Below, in pieces: positions 1-6,644 of a stretch of DNA of 6,644 bases (position 1 is its first letter; the number at the start of each line of letters is the position of its first letter). A program made the position numbers and the translations under genes. The stretch covers positions 1 through 6,644 of the forward strand of contig JADHVS010000231.1 of NCBI GenBank assembly GCA_016783865.1. Reading direction: 5' to 3'. A model generated the notes under the pieces. It was not told the origin of the DNA. It saw only the letters and a list, made by a program, of their open reading frames with translations, and searched no databases. Origin of the DNA: Bacteroidales bacterium (GTDB lineage Bacteria; Bacteroidota; Bacteroidia; Bacteroidales; SM23-62).

Positions 1-479
1 AAGATAAATTAAAGGTAAGTGCTAATGGTTTTATTACCGAAAATATAAAAATCGGGGAGAAACATAAAATTGTACTTGTGAATTTAAAATTCAGGTCAGA
101 TCCGGATAGTCGTGAAATAGCAATTGGATACGGGCATGTCAGGGAATCGGATAATTTAATGCCTGTATCAAGTATGGAAAAGAAGGACCAGGATTTTTCA
201 CAATTCTCAGATATTTATGAGGTTGTCAATGTAAGATTTCCTGAAGTTCAAATTGTCAATGGTGATATTATTATAAGGGGAGCGCGTTCACTTGAAGGAA
301 ACGACGCGGCATTACTCGTGGTCGATGGTATGGTGGTCGACAAAAGCATATTCGGTTCTACACATGTATCTCATATTGCCCGGATTGATATATTGAAGGG
401 CGCTGCCGCTACGGCATATGGGGCAAGGGGCGCAAATGGGGTTGTGCTGGTTGAAACAAAAACAGGCCCGAACCAATAG
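1..479 (+). CDS. TonB-receptor plug domain protein without beta-barrel (5' end outside window)
   Basis: The frame is open from base 3 to the TAG at 477-479 (158 codons visible) with no stop upstream, so the gene begins outside the window; the GTG at 78 is internal to the domain and is not taken as the start. The first roughly 40 codons resemble the end of a carboxypeptidase-regulatory-like beta-sandwich as found at the N-terminus of SusC-type transporters. Next come the plug landmarks: IGYG (123-134), then IIIRGARSLEG, then LLVVDG (312-329), then RIDILKGAAATAYG and GARGANGVVLVETK near the end. In SusC-like receptors this last motif closes the plug and leads into a 22-strand outer-membrane barrel. 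Here the protein stops six residues or fewer after it, and the following 144 bases show no barrel continuation in another frame. Its role is unknown. It may be a periplasmic accessory of a transporter, a TonB- or glycan-binding module, or a remnant. The domain call is firm; the function is not. Confidence 0.85.
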   Translation, partial: DKLKVSANGFITENIKIGEKHKIVLVNLKFRSDPDSREIAIGYGHVRESDNLMPVSSMEKKDQDFSQFSDIYEVVNVRFPEVQIVNGDIIIRGARSLEGNDAALLVVDGMVVDKSIFGSTHVSHIARIDILKGAAATAYGARGANGVVLVETKTGPNQ

Positions 480-498
480 GACCATAGCGGTTTCTTAT

Positions 499-524
499 GA
501 ATTACGGAGTTTATTCTGTAATTC
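499..524 (+). other. Small hairpin in the gap after the plug gene
   Basis: GAATTAC at 499-505 pairs perfectly with GTAATTC at 518-524 around a 12-base loop, 19 bases after the stop of the plug gene. The stem is short and A/T rich and no T-run follows it, so it is at best a weak terminator. It may also be chance. The rest of the 480-623 gap shows no coding sequence and no convincing promoter. Confidence 0.25.
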
Positions 525-623
525 TACTACATACTACTTCCCTTTTGAGTTACAATGTACAGTTTCCTGTCTCTTCCTGTTTAACTTTTAGAATTTAACC
601 ATTTGGAATAAAACAATTTTAAC

Positions 624-3227
624 ATGAAAAATAATATGCTGATTGTGTTTCTGGTCTGTATGGTTTGCATTTTTGGATGCTCAAAAAAAACCAGTACTGA
701 TGCCCCCTCAGATTCTCAAGTCGGAATTATCGATTACCGTAAATTGGTATCAAATGCTGATCTTGTTTATAATGAACCGGTCAGCCGAAGTGAAGAAGGG
801 ATGCCGGTAGGGAACGGACGCATGGGAAGCCTGGTCTGGACAACACCGACATCATTGAAGATGCAAATAAATCGTGTAGATGTTTTTGCGATAAATAAAT
901 CAACTAACTCCTTTCCTGCACGACATACGGATTATGCCAGTGGCTGTGGCTATGTGGATATTCACATGGTCGATTATGGAGAAGAAATTTTTACCGGGGA
1001 TGACTTCAGGCAACATCTTGGTTTATATGACGGAGTTGCAACTGCCGAGGGTAAAGGTATTAAAACACGTACCCTGGCATGGCATGAACGGGATGTAATG
1101 GCTATAGAAATTGAGGACCAGAGGCAGCAACCTGCCCCGGTCAATGTTGATCTGCGTATGTTGCGTTATGTGATGCAATATTTCCTTGGGAGAAACTACG
1201 AATTATCTGAAAACCATGAAGTAATGATTCAGACTCGTGAACACTACGCAATTTTAAAACTTGATATTCGTGATGGGCGAATTATTCTTACACAAAAATT
1301 TCGTGAAAAAGATCACTATAATGCTTCAGCAGTTGCAATAAGTATTATCGGGCGTAAATCGATGGCAAGGTACCTCAACGAGTCGACCGTACAGCTCACA
1401 GCTGCTCCCGGCAAAGGGACTTTTACTGTCATGGTTGCATCTGCATCAAGCTTTAATCCGGAGGAGGATGTAGCTGACCTGGCTTTGAAGGAATTGGATG
1501 TCGCTGATTCAAAGGGATTTGATGGACTACTTGCAAGTAATAAAACCTGGTGGCATGATTTCTGGTCGAAATCCTATGTGGATCTTCATAGTGCAGATGG
1601 TGATGCAGATTATGTTGAGCAGAATTATACCTATTTCCAGTATGTGATGGCCTCCAGCTCCAGGGGAGAATATCAGCCAAGGTATGGCGGTATGATCTGG
1701 TACACCACGGGCGACATGAGGGAATGGGGATCACAATACTGGTGGCACAATCAGAGCTGCTACTATAATTCACTGCACCCCACCAACCGTTTTGAACTGC
1801 TGCAGCCCATGTATTCAATGTACAGTAAGCATATCGAATCATACGCTATGGCTGCCCGGCAACAGTGGGGGAGTAAAGGTATCTGGTTACCCGAAACAAC
1901 CTGGTGGGACGGGCAGGATGAGATGCCGGAGGATATTGCTGAGGAAATGAGGGATCTGTACCTTTTACGCAAACCATGGGAAGAGCGTTCTGAAAGGTTC
2001 ATAAGTTATGCCGAACCAAAGTTAAAGCATATGGCTCGCTATAACTGGGCCACAGTAGGCAGATGGGAAAACGGGCACTGGATAATCCCTGAAAAAGGAC
2101 ATTCACCATTCGGGCATGTTACCCATATATTCTCTGCCACGGCACAGATAGCCTGGTCATATTGGTTGCGTTACGATTATACCCGCGATACGGAATGGTT
2201 AAGGGAATATGCCTATCCGGTGATCAGGGGAGCAGTCGAGTTCTACCGTAATTATCCACATGTAAAGAAAGAGTCCGACGGAAAATACCACATCTATCAT
2301 ACAAACAATGGCGAAGGGGTATGGGATGCCCATAATGGATTGCTGGATATTTCGGCTATGCGTGGAATTACCCCGGTCCTGATCCGTGCCTCAGAGATAC
2401 TTGGTATTGATGCCGATATGAGACCTGTCTGGAAGGAATTTGCTGATAATATTGCTCCACAGCCAACCAGTGATCTCCTTGACAGCCATCAGGAAGGACA
2501 ACCGGTTTACTGGATGAGTGCCTTACCGCCTGAAGGATTTTATGGAAGACCGGAAAGCCCCGGCCTTCTCATCTATTATGACCTTTGCACGGTCGGGACG
2601 GAGGATACTGAAATGATCCGCACAGGCAATGCAACATTTGATGCCATTTACGATAAAGGAATTGACGAAAATACACCGGTAAATGTATTAACTCAATCCT
2701 CCCTTGCAGCTGCTTACCTTGGACGTGGTAATGATTTGAAGCACATGATAGTAAACCAGATAAAGTGCCTTACCCCGGAAACAGATTTCTGCGACTGGAA
2801 TGGCGTTGGACAGGTAGCAGTTCTTCCTAACCGTTTAACATTGCGTGAAGGACCCGGATCTATTGATTGTCAGCGGCTTGGAAATGCAGCGGCTGGCCTG
2901 CATGCAGGACTGCTGCAGAGTGTCCAGCCTGCACCGGGTAAGGATCCTGTTATATATCTGTTCCCGGCATGGCCGGATGACTGGGACGCATCATATAAAC
3001 TGGCCGCCCGTGGCGCATTTCTTGTTTCAGCTTCTATTGATGACGGGGAGATAGGTAATGTGGAAATAGAATCTCAGGTCGGGGGTGAATGCAGATTGAA
3101 CAATCCATGGCCGGGCAAAGCAGTGCAATTATTCCGCAATGAGGATAAATCAGAGGAGATGACAGGTACTTTAATTACGTTTTCAACACAGCCAGGTGAG
3201 ATTATAACCATAATCCCAGAGGATTGA
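624..3227 (+). CDS. GH95-like / DUF5703-type six-hairpin glycosidase lipoprotein
   Basis: This is an 867-residue exported enzyme. The ATG at 624 is chosen because it begins a lipoprotein signal: a short basic start, a hydrophobic core, and a lipobox IFGC with the lipidated Cys at residue 19. The N-terminal beta-domain carries MPVGNGRMGSLVW (from residue 60), the hallmark opening of GH95-related enzymes. A linker with TWWHDFW (308-314) leads into an (alpha/alpha)6 barrel. The barrel has RGEYQPRYGGMIW (347-359), WGSQYWWHNQS (368-378), NNGEGVWD with Glu564 as a possible general acid, SIDCQ with Asp748, and LLQS...FPAWP before a small C-terminal beta-domain that includes GAFLVSA. Family GH95 contains inverting alpha-L-fucosidases and alpha-L-galactosidases. 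Many relatives with this 'YPPKFNGG'-like form are annotated only as DUF5703 or GH95-like, so the substrate is unknown. The residues after Cys19 (SKKTSTD) lack the acidic surface-export signal, which suggests a periplasmic location. Family-level confidence is high; substrate confidence is low. Confidence 0.85.
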   Translation: MKNNMLIVFLVCMVCIFGCSKKTSTDAPSDSQVGIIDYRKLVSNADLVYNEPVSRSEEGMPVGNGRMGSLVWTTPTSLKMQINRVDVFAINKSTNSFPARHTDYASGCGYVDIHMVDYGEEIFTGDDFRQHLGLYDGVATAEGKGIKTRTLAWHERDVMAIEIEDQRQQPAPVNVDLRMLRYVMQYFLGRNYELSENHEVMIQTREHYAILKLDIRDGRIILTQKFREKDHYNASAVAISIIGRKSMARYLNESTVQLTAAPGKGTFTVMVASASSFNPEEDVADLALKELDVADSKGFDGLLASNKTWWHDFWSKSYVDLHSADGDADYVEQNYTYFQYVMASSSRGEYQPRYGGMIWYTTGDMREWGSQYWWHNQSCYYNSLHPTNRFELLQPMYSMYSKHIESYAMAARQQWGSKGIWLPETTWWDGQDEMPEDIAEEMRDLYLLRKPWEERSERFISYAEPKLKHMARYNWATVGRWENGHWIIPEKGHSPFGHVTHIFSATAQIAWSYWLRYDYTRDTEWLREYAYPVIRGAVEFYRNYPHVKKESDGKYHIYHTNNGEGVWDAHNGLLDISAMRGITPVLIRASEILGIDADMRPVWKEFADNIAPQPTSDLLDSHQEGQPVYWMSALPPEGFYGRPESPGLLIYYDLCTVGTEDTEMIRTGNATFDAIYDKGIDENTPVNVLTQSSLAAAYLGRGNDLKHMIVNQIKCLTPETDFCDWNGVGQVAVLPNRLTLREGPGSIDCQRLGNAAAGLHAGLLQSVQPAPGKDPVIYLFPAWPDDWDASYKLAARGAFLVSASIDDGEIGNVEIESQVGGECRLNNPWPGKAVQLFRNEDKSEEMTGTLITFSTQPGEIITIIPED

Positions 3228-3229
3228 AA

Positions 3230-3356
3230 GGGTGTCTCAAAAGTATCTGTTTTCAGCAGAAAAGTCATCCTGGATTTATTTCAGGATCTCATTATCAGCT
3301 AGTTAAAGATCCTGAATCAAGTTCAGGATGACAAATAAATTACTTTTGAGACAGCC
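3230..3356. mobile_element. MITE-like element with 16-bp terminal inverted repeats
   Basis: GGGTGTCTCAAAAGTA at 3230-3245 is repeated in inverted form as TACTTTTGAGACAGCC at 3341-3356, with 15 of 16 positions matching. The element is 127 bp long and encodes nothing, as expected of a miniature inverted-repeat element. GGCTGTCTCAAAAG-like ends recall, from memory, insertion sequences of the IS1182 kind, so a related transposase elsewhere in the genome could move it. I see no clear target-site duplication: the left flank ends GAAA and the right flank starts TCAA. The left end sits 2 bases after the stop codon of the GH95-like gene. The non-coding repeat structure is certain; its identity as a mobile element is inferred. 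Confidence 0.7.
3264..3332. repeat. Nested 25-bp stem inside the MITE
   Basis: Bases 3264-3288 and 3308-3332 are inverted copies of one another, matching at 21 of 25 positions around a 19-base spacer. Each arm is itself nearly palindromic, with CCTG...CAGG in the left arm and CCTGAA...TTCAGG in the right. Sequences of the GTCATCCTGAA/TTCAGGATC type are familiar to me as dispersed repeats in Bacteroidota and other genomes. In RNA the region would fold into a strong hairpin and could attenuate or stabilise the transcript between the two glycosidase genes. It is not followed by a T-run, so it is not a classic terminator. Confidence 0.75.
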
Positions 3357-3407
3357 TCAATTAATACGAAGATTATTGTAGGGTAAAGGCTTAATAATGA
3401 GTAAAGT

Positions 3408-3530
3408 GTGACATCTTTTCACAGGTTTGTTATATCCATATGTGCAGTGTTAATTACTTCGGCAGTGATCGCAACACCATAAAAAACAGATATCAAACTT
3501 GTTGGTCAACTTAGGGGCTTCTATTTATGA
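3408..3530 (+). pseudogene. Possible decayed signal-peptide gene remnant
   Basis: From GTG at 3408 the frame reads a basic start (HR), then a hydrophobic stretch FVISICAVLITSAVIATP, which looks like a Sec signal peptide, and then meets TAA at 3480-3482. In the same frame, past that stop, a further 15 codons (beginning KTDIKLVGQLRG) remain open until TGA at 3528-3530. That TGA overlaps the rhamnosidase ATG in an ATGA arrangement. The whole stretch could be the start of a lost secreted-protein gene broken by a nonsense change and deletion, or a real 24-residue peptide. It could equally be chance in a short gap. The remainder of the gap, 3357-3407, shows nothing recognisable. Confidence 0.3.
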
Positions 3531-6283
3531 ATTCGAATAAGACATTATTTGCAATCATACTGGGCAGCATGGTAATTGCTTCATTTGCATGTACCAGACC
3601 TTCAGGTTCTTCCTCTTCTGATAATAATAAAATCTGGCCGGAAACAAAGGCATCCATGAAACCCTGGATGCGTTGGTGGTGGATGGGTAACGCCGTTGAT
3701 AGGCAAAACATCACGAACAGACTGGAGGAGTTTGCAGATGCCGGTATCGGCGGTGTGGAAATTGTACCCATTTTTGGAGTAAAGGGCTTTGAAGACAGGT
3801 TCATTGACTATCTCTCTCCGGAATGGATGGAAATGCTTGTTTATACAATCGACGAGGCAGAACGGCTTGGAATGGGTGTTGATATGATAATGGGGACGGG
3901 TTGGCCATTTGGTGGTCCCCAGGTTGAAACCGAATTCGCTGCAAGTAAAATTATCATCCGGAACTACCAGATTGAATCAGGTAAGGAATTCCGGCAGAAA
4001 ATCAAAATTGAAGATCCGAATATTTCTGAGATGGCCGGGCTACAGTATGTATTTTCTTTTGATAATCAGGGGAATAAGAAAGATCTCATATCGTTTTTGA
4101 GAAATGACATGCTGGAATGGAAACCAGATTATGATGGAGTAATATATGCTGTTTTCGTTGGTAAGACAGGGCAACTGGTAAAAAGGGCTGCGCCGGGTGG
4201 TGAAGGATTTACCCTGGATCATTTTTCAGAGGAGGCACTCAGGGATTACGTGAAACCTTTTACTCAGTCTCTGGGTCCCGTTCAGGGAAGATTACGGGCT
4301 GTTTTTAACGACAGTTATGAAGTGTATGGGGCTGATTACACACCGCGTTTTTTTGAGGAATTTCAAAAGCGGCGCGGGTATGACCTCAGTGATCATCTGC
4401 CTGTTCTGGTTTCGGATTTTTCAGACGATAAAGCAAAACGCGTACGTAGTGACTACAGGGAGACCATCGCTGACCTTGTTTTTGAGGCATTTTCAGAGAA
4501 TTGGGCATCCTGGGCGACAAATAATTCGTTCATGACGAAATACCAGGCACATGGTTGTCCTGGTAATCTACTGGATATATATGCCACTGCTGATATCCCC
4601 GAATGTGAAACTTTTTTTGCCAGCCGTTTCAATATTCCCGGATTAAGATGGGAGGAGGAGGATACCAGGGAAGCCCAGCCAGATCTAATCCTTTTGAAAT
4701 TTGCTTCCTCTGCAGCCCACATTTCCGGAAGGCCTTTAACCTCCTCAGAATCCCTTACCTGGCTGCGGGAACATTTCAAGACGGCTCTTTCACAGTGCAA
4801 ACCAGAGATTGAACAGGTATTTCTTTCGGGAGTGAACCATATGTTTCTCCATGGATCTACCTATTATCCGGATGAGGCCCAATGGCCCGGCTGGAAATTT
4901 TATGCCTCGGTAAATTTTGTTCCTGCGAATACAATCTGGAAGGACGTTCCCTATATGTTTGATTTTATCACCCGCTGCCAGACTTTTTTGCAATCCGGGA
5001 CAAGCGATAATGAACTTCTTGTCTACTGGCCCTTTTACGATGTTATGGGCATGGATTCTGGAGGTGAACTATTAGTACCAATAGCTTATCCGACAAAGAA
5101 CGACTGGCTGGTACAAACACCCTTTTACAAGCTTGTCAGGTCCCTTTTGGATAACGGATTCTCCCTTGATTATGTATCCGACCGATTCCTGCAGAAAGCA
5201 GAGGTTCAAAATGGAAAAATCAGGTTGCCCGGAATGTCATATGAGTCACTGATAGTTCCTGACTGCAGTATTATGCCCGTTGCTACCATGAATTCACTTA
5301 TCCGGCTTTCAGAATCGGGAGGAAAAGTTGTCTTCGGGGGATTGCCCGAATCCACACCGGGATTTTATTTGCACAATGAAAAGACTCAACAACTGCTGGA
5401 TCTGATAAATGAGGCCGGGAATAATTTAAATATTACAGGCGATATTCAGAAATCCCTTGAAAGTATGGGTATTAGAAGAGAAACCTTCACCGACAGCGGA
5501 CTTGAATTCATTCGCAGGGACCTGGAAGACGGGAAAGCGTATTTCCTTGTCAATCATACACCTGATGCAATTGATGATTATATTAAACTTTCATGTGAAG
5601 CCAGATCCGTTATTGTTTTGGATCCACTTACCGGTAAATATGGCCAGGCCAGGATCAGGGGCAGGGGTAAGGGGACGGATGTTTACCTGCAATTGAAACC
5701 AGGTCAGTCGATTATACTCAGGACTTTTAAAACTGCAACCAGAGGTGAAGGTTGGGAATATAATCACGTGGAGCAAGATCCGGTTGAATTGACCGGAACA
5801 TGGGATATCCAGTTTCTATCAGGAGGCCCTATTGTGCCGGAAGATGCTCGTTTCCAGGAGCTTAAATCCTGGACTACTTTAAGCGATCATGCTGAATCTT
5901 TCAGCGGAACTGCACGGTATACTATCCATTTTGAAAATCCTGATCCCGGGATATCAAACTGGTTGCTTGACCTTGGTGATGTGAGGGAAAGTGCACGCGT
6001 ATGGATCAACGGAGAATATATTGGTTGTTTATGGTCGGTTCCTTTTGTAGCAGAGACCGGCATACTGCAGGAAGGAAACAACATCCTGGAGATTGAAGTT
6101 ACCAACCTGTCGGCTAACCGTATCAGACACCTGGAGCGGAGTGGGAGGGAATGGAAGAATTTCTATGAAATCAATATGGTGAACCGGTATTACAAGGAAT
6201 TTGATGCTACCGGGTGGGAGCCGATGCCTTCCGGGCTTTTGGGTAGAGTAAGGTTATATCCTCTGGGTAAGAATCAGTTTTGA
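3527..6283 (+). CDS. GH106-type alpha-L-rhamnosidase lipoprotein
   Basis: This is a 918-residue exported glycoside hydrolase. GH106 enzymes are inverting, calcium-dependent alpha-L-rhamnosidases that remove terminal rhamnose from pectic rhamnogalacturonans, ulvan-type glycans or glycosides. The ATG at 3527 gives a lipoprotein signal with lipobox SFAC and Cys22. Family landmarks appear in order. MKPWMRWWWMGN (from residue 44) is followed by AGIGGVEI and TGWPFGGP (124-131). FNDSYE (260-265) leads into EEFQKRRGYDL. QAHGCPGNLLDIYATADIPECE ends with Glu359 and Glu361, and SSESLTW contains Glu408. VNHMFLHG (436-443) follows. Glu265 and Glu408 are reasonable catalytic candidates by position, but I did not align them to a characterised enzyme. 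From about residue 755 (GTWDIQF) to the end is a GH2-like jelly-roll sugar-binding domain with LLDLGDVRESARVWING. No residue needed for the fold looks missing. Length is normal to slightly short for the family. It is probably co-transcribed with the gene 7 bases downstream. Confidence 0.92.
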   Translation: MNSNKTLFAIILGSMVIASFACTRPSGSSSSDNNKIWPETKASMKPWMRWWWMGNAVDRQNITNRLEEFADAGIGGVEIVPIFGVKGFEDRFIDYLSPEWMEMLVYTIDEAERLGMGVDMIMGTGWPFGGPQVETEFAASKIIIRNYQIESGKEFRQKIKIEDPNISEMAGLQYVFSFDNQGNKKDLISFLRNDMLEWKPDYDGVIYAVFVGKTGQLVKRAAPGGEGFTLDHFSEEALRDYVKPFTQSLGPVQGRLRAVFNDSYEVYGADYTPRFFEEFQKRRGYDLSDHLPVLVSDFSDDKAKRVRSDYRETIADLVFEAFSENWASWATNNSFMTKYQAHGCPGNLLDIYATADIPECETFFASRFNIPGLRWEEEDTREAQPDLILLKFASSAAHISGRPLTSSESLTWLREHFKTALSQCKPEIEQVFLSGVNHMFLHGSTYYPDEAQWPGWKFYASVNFVPANTIWKDVPYMFDFITRCQTFLQSGTSDNELLVYWPFYDVMGMDSGGELLVPIAYPTKNDWLVQTPFYKLVRSLLDNGFSLDYVSDRFLQKAEVQNGKIRLPGMSYESLIVPDCSIMPVATMNSLIRLSESGGKVVFGGLPESTPGFYLHNEKTQQLLDLINEAGNNLNITGDIQKSLESMGIRRETFTDSGLEFIRRDLEDGKAYFLVNHTPDAIDDYIKLSCEARSVIVLDPLTGKYGQARIRGRGKGTDVYLQLKPGQSIILRTFKTATRGEGWEYNHVEQDPVELTGTWDIQFLSGGPIVPEDARFQELKSWTTLSDHAESFSGTARYTIHFENPDPGISNWLLDLGDVRESARVWINGEYIGCLWSVPFVAETGILQEGNNILEIEVTNLSANRIRHLERSGREWKNFYEINMVNRYYKEFDATGWEPMPSGLLGRVRLYPLGKNQF

Positions 6284-6290
6284 ATGGAAA

Positions 6291-6644
6291 ATGATGGATA
6301 GGAATATCATTGAGATAAGTATTAAATTTTTACACAGTTTTCTCTTGTGGGTGGTGTTGTTTTTGTTTCTGGCAGGAACCATTCAGGCACAAAATATGAC
6401 CGGCAGAACAGCTCAGGATACTGACGTGCCCATGATCAAACCCTGGAAGACAATATCCCAGGACAAGGATTATTATGGTTTCTGGACCATAGCAGGCGAC
6501 CTTACCGGAGATGGGAAACCGGAACTGGTATGTACCCGAACTATATTGGTGGACGGATTCAGGTATACAGCTTCTGCCATAGCCTATACACTTGACAGTA
6601 AGGTGCTCTGGAAATGGGGCGATCCTGAAGGAATGAAAACAAGT
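6291..6644 (+). CDS. Secreted FG-GAP / rhamnogalacturonan-lyase-like (PL11-type) protein, 3' end outside window
   Basis: 118 codons are visible and the frame is still open at the window edge. ATG at 6291, or the adjacent ATG at 6294, is the start; the ATG at 6284 reaches a stop after five codons. The N-terminus is a signal peptide with hydrophobic core FLLWVVLFLFLAG and probable cleavage after Ala33 (TIQA|QN), with no lipobox Cys. The mature part contains GDLTGDGKPELV (69-80), a calcium-binding FG-GAP-type loop, then a second strand pair ending LWKWGDPEG (106-114). This blade pattern, with an 'LDG-VLWKWGDP'-like repeat, matches the beta-propeller of PL11-like rhamnogalacturonan lyases and related propeller proteins. 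The family assignment is inferred from the first blade only. The 7-base gap to the rhamnosidase implies an operon and a shared substrate. It could instead be a non-catalytic propeller or binding protein. Confidence 0.75.
   Translation, partial: MMDRNIIEISIKFLHSFLLWVVLFLFLAGTIQAQNMTGRTAQDTDVPMIKPWKTISQDKDYYGFWTIAGDLTGDGKPELVCTRTILVDGFRYTASAIAYTLDSKVLWKWGDPEGMKTS

Noticed and set aside
78..80. GTG as the start of the plug-domain gene
   Set aside because: The frame is open upstream to the window edge and the upstream codons read as the same regulatory-like beta-domain, so the true start lies outside.
544..589. Possible Bacteroidota promoter (TTTG, then TAACTTTT) before the GH95-like gene
   Set aside because: TAACTTTT at 582-589 is close to TAnnTTTG, but no TTTG sits at the usual 19-21 base spacing; TTTG at 544-547 is too far away.
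1453..1842. Open frame on the minus strand opposite the GH95-like gene
   Set aside because: It lies wholly within conserved coding sequence on the + strand, and its product has no recognisable domain or export signal.
3426..3458. Possible promoter (TTTG at 3426-3429, TAATTACT at 3451-3458) before the rhamnosidase gene
   Set aside because: Spacing of 21 bases fits, but the second box matches TAnnTTTG at only half of its fixed positions, and the bases also fit the signal-peptide-like reading.
3511..3804. Minus-strand open frame covering the rhamnosidase start
   Set aside because: It is antisense to a well-supported signal peptide and conserved GH106 N-terminus, and its translation shows no family features.
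6284..6301. ATG immediately after the rhamnosidase stop as start of the last gene
   Set aside because: It reads five codons to a TAG; the ATG at 6291 in another frame gives a signal peptide and an open frame to the window end.

Overview
The window looks like a chromosomal piece of a Bacteroidota bacterium. This rests on the SusC-style TonB plug sequence, two large lipoprotein glycosidases of families expanded in that phylum, A/T-rich leaders without Shine-Dalgarno sequences, and a secreted protein with a typical '...QA|Q' signal cleavage region. A more exact placement, such as a marine or anaerobic Marinilabiliales-type organism, would be a guess.

Layout, all on the + strand: (1) positions 1-479 hold the 3' end of a protein with a carboxypeptidase-regulatory-like segment and a TonB-receptor plug domain. 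It stops exactly where a beta-barrel should begin. (2) Positions 480-623 are a short gap with a small hairpin. (3) Positions 624-3227 encode an 867-residue lipoprotein of the GH95-like/DUF5703 (alpha/alpha)6-barrel type. (4) Positions 3228-3526 form a 299-base gap. It contains a 127-bp MITE-like element with 16-bp terminal inverted repeats and a nested 25-bp stem, followed by a short stretch that reads like a decayed signal-peptide gene and runs into the next start codon. (5) Positions 3527-6283 encode a 918-residue GH106-type alpha-L-rhamnosidase lipoprotein. (6) From 6291 to the window end is the 5' part of a secreted FG-GAP/rhamnogalacturonan-lyase-like (PL11-type) protein, only 7 bases behind the rhamnosidase.

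Together this looks like part of a polysaccharide-utilisation locus for a rhamnose-containing polymer such as rhamnogalacturonan or a similar acidic glycan. A backbone-lyase-like protein, an exo-rhamnosidase and a second exo-glycosidase of uncertain specificity would act outside the cytoplasm. The substrate is inferred from family membership only. No SusD, full SusC barrel or regulator is visible. The points most worth a second look are the barrel-less plug protein, the GH95-like enzyme that seems to lack the canonical GH95 Asn-x-Asn pair, the nested MITE, and the relic coding stretch before the rhamnosidase.
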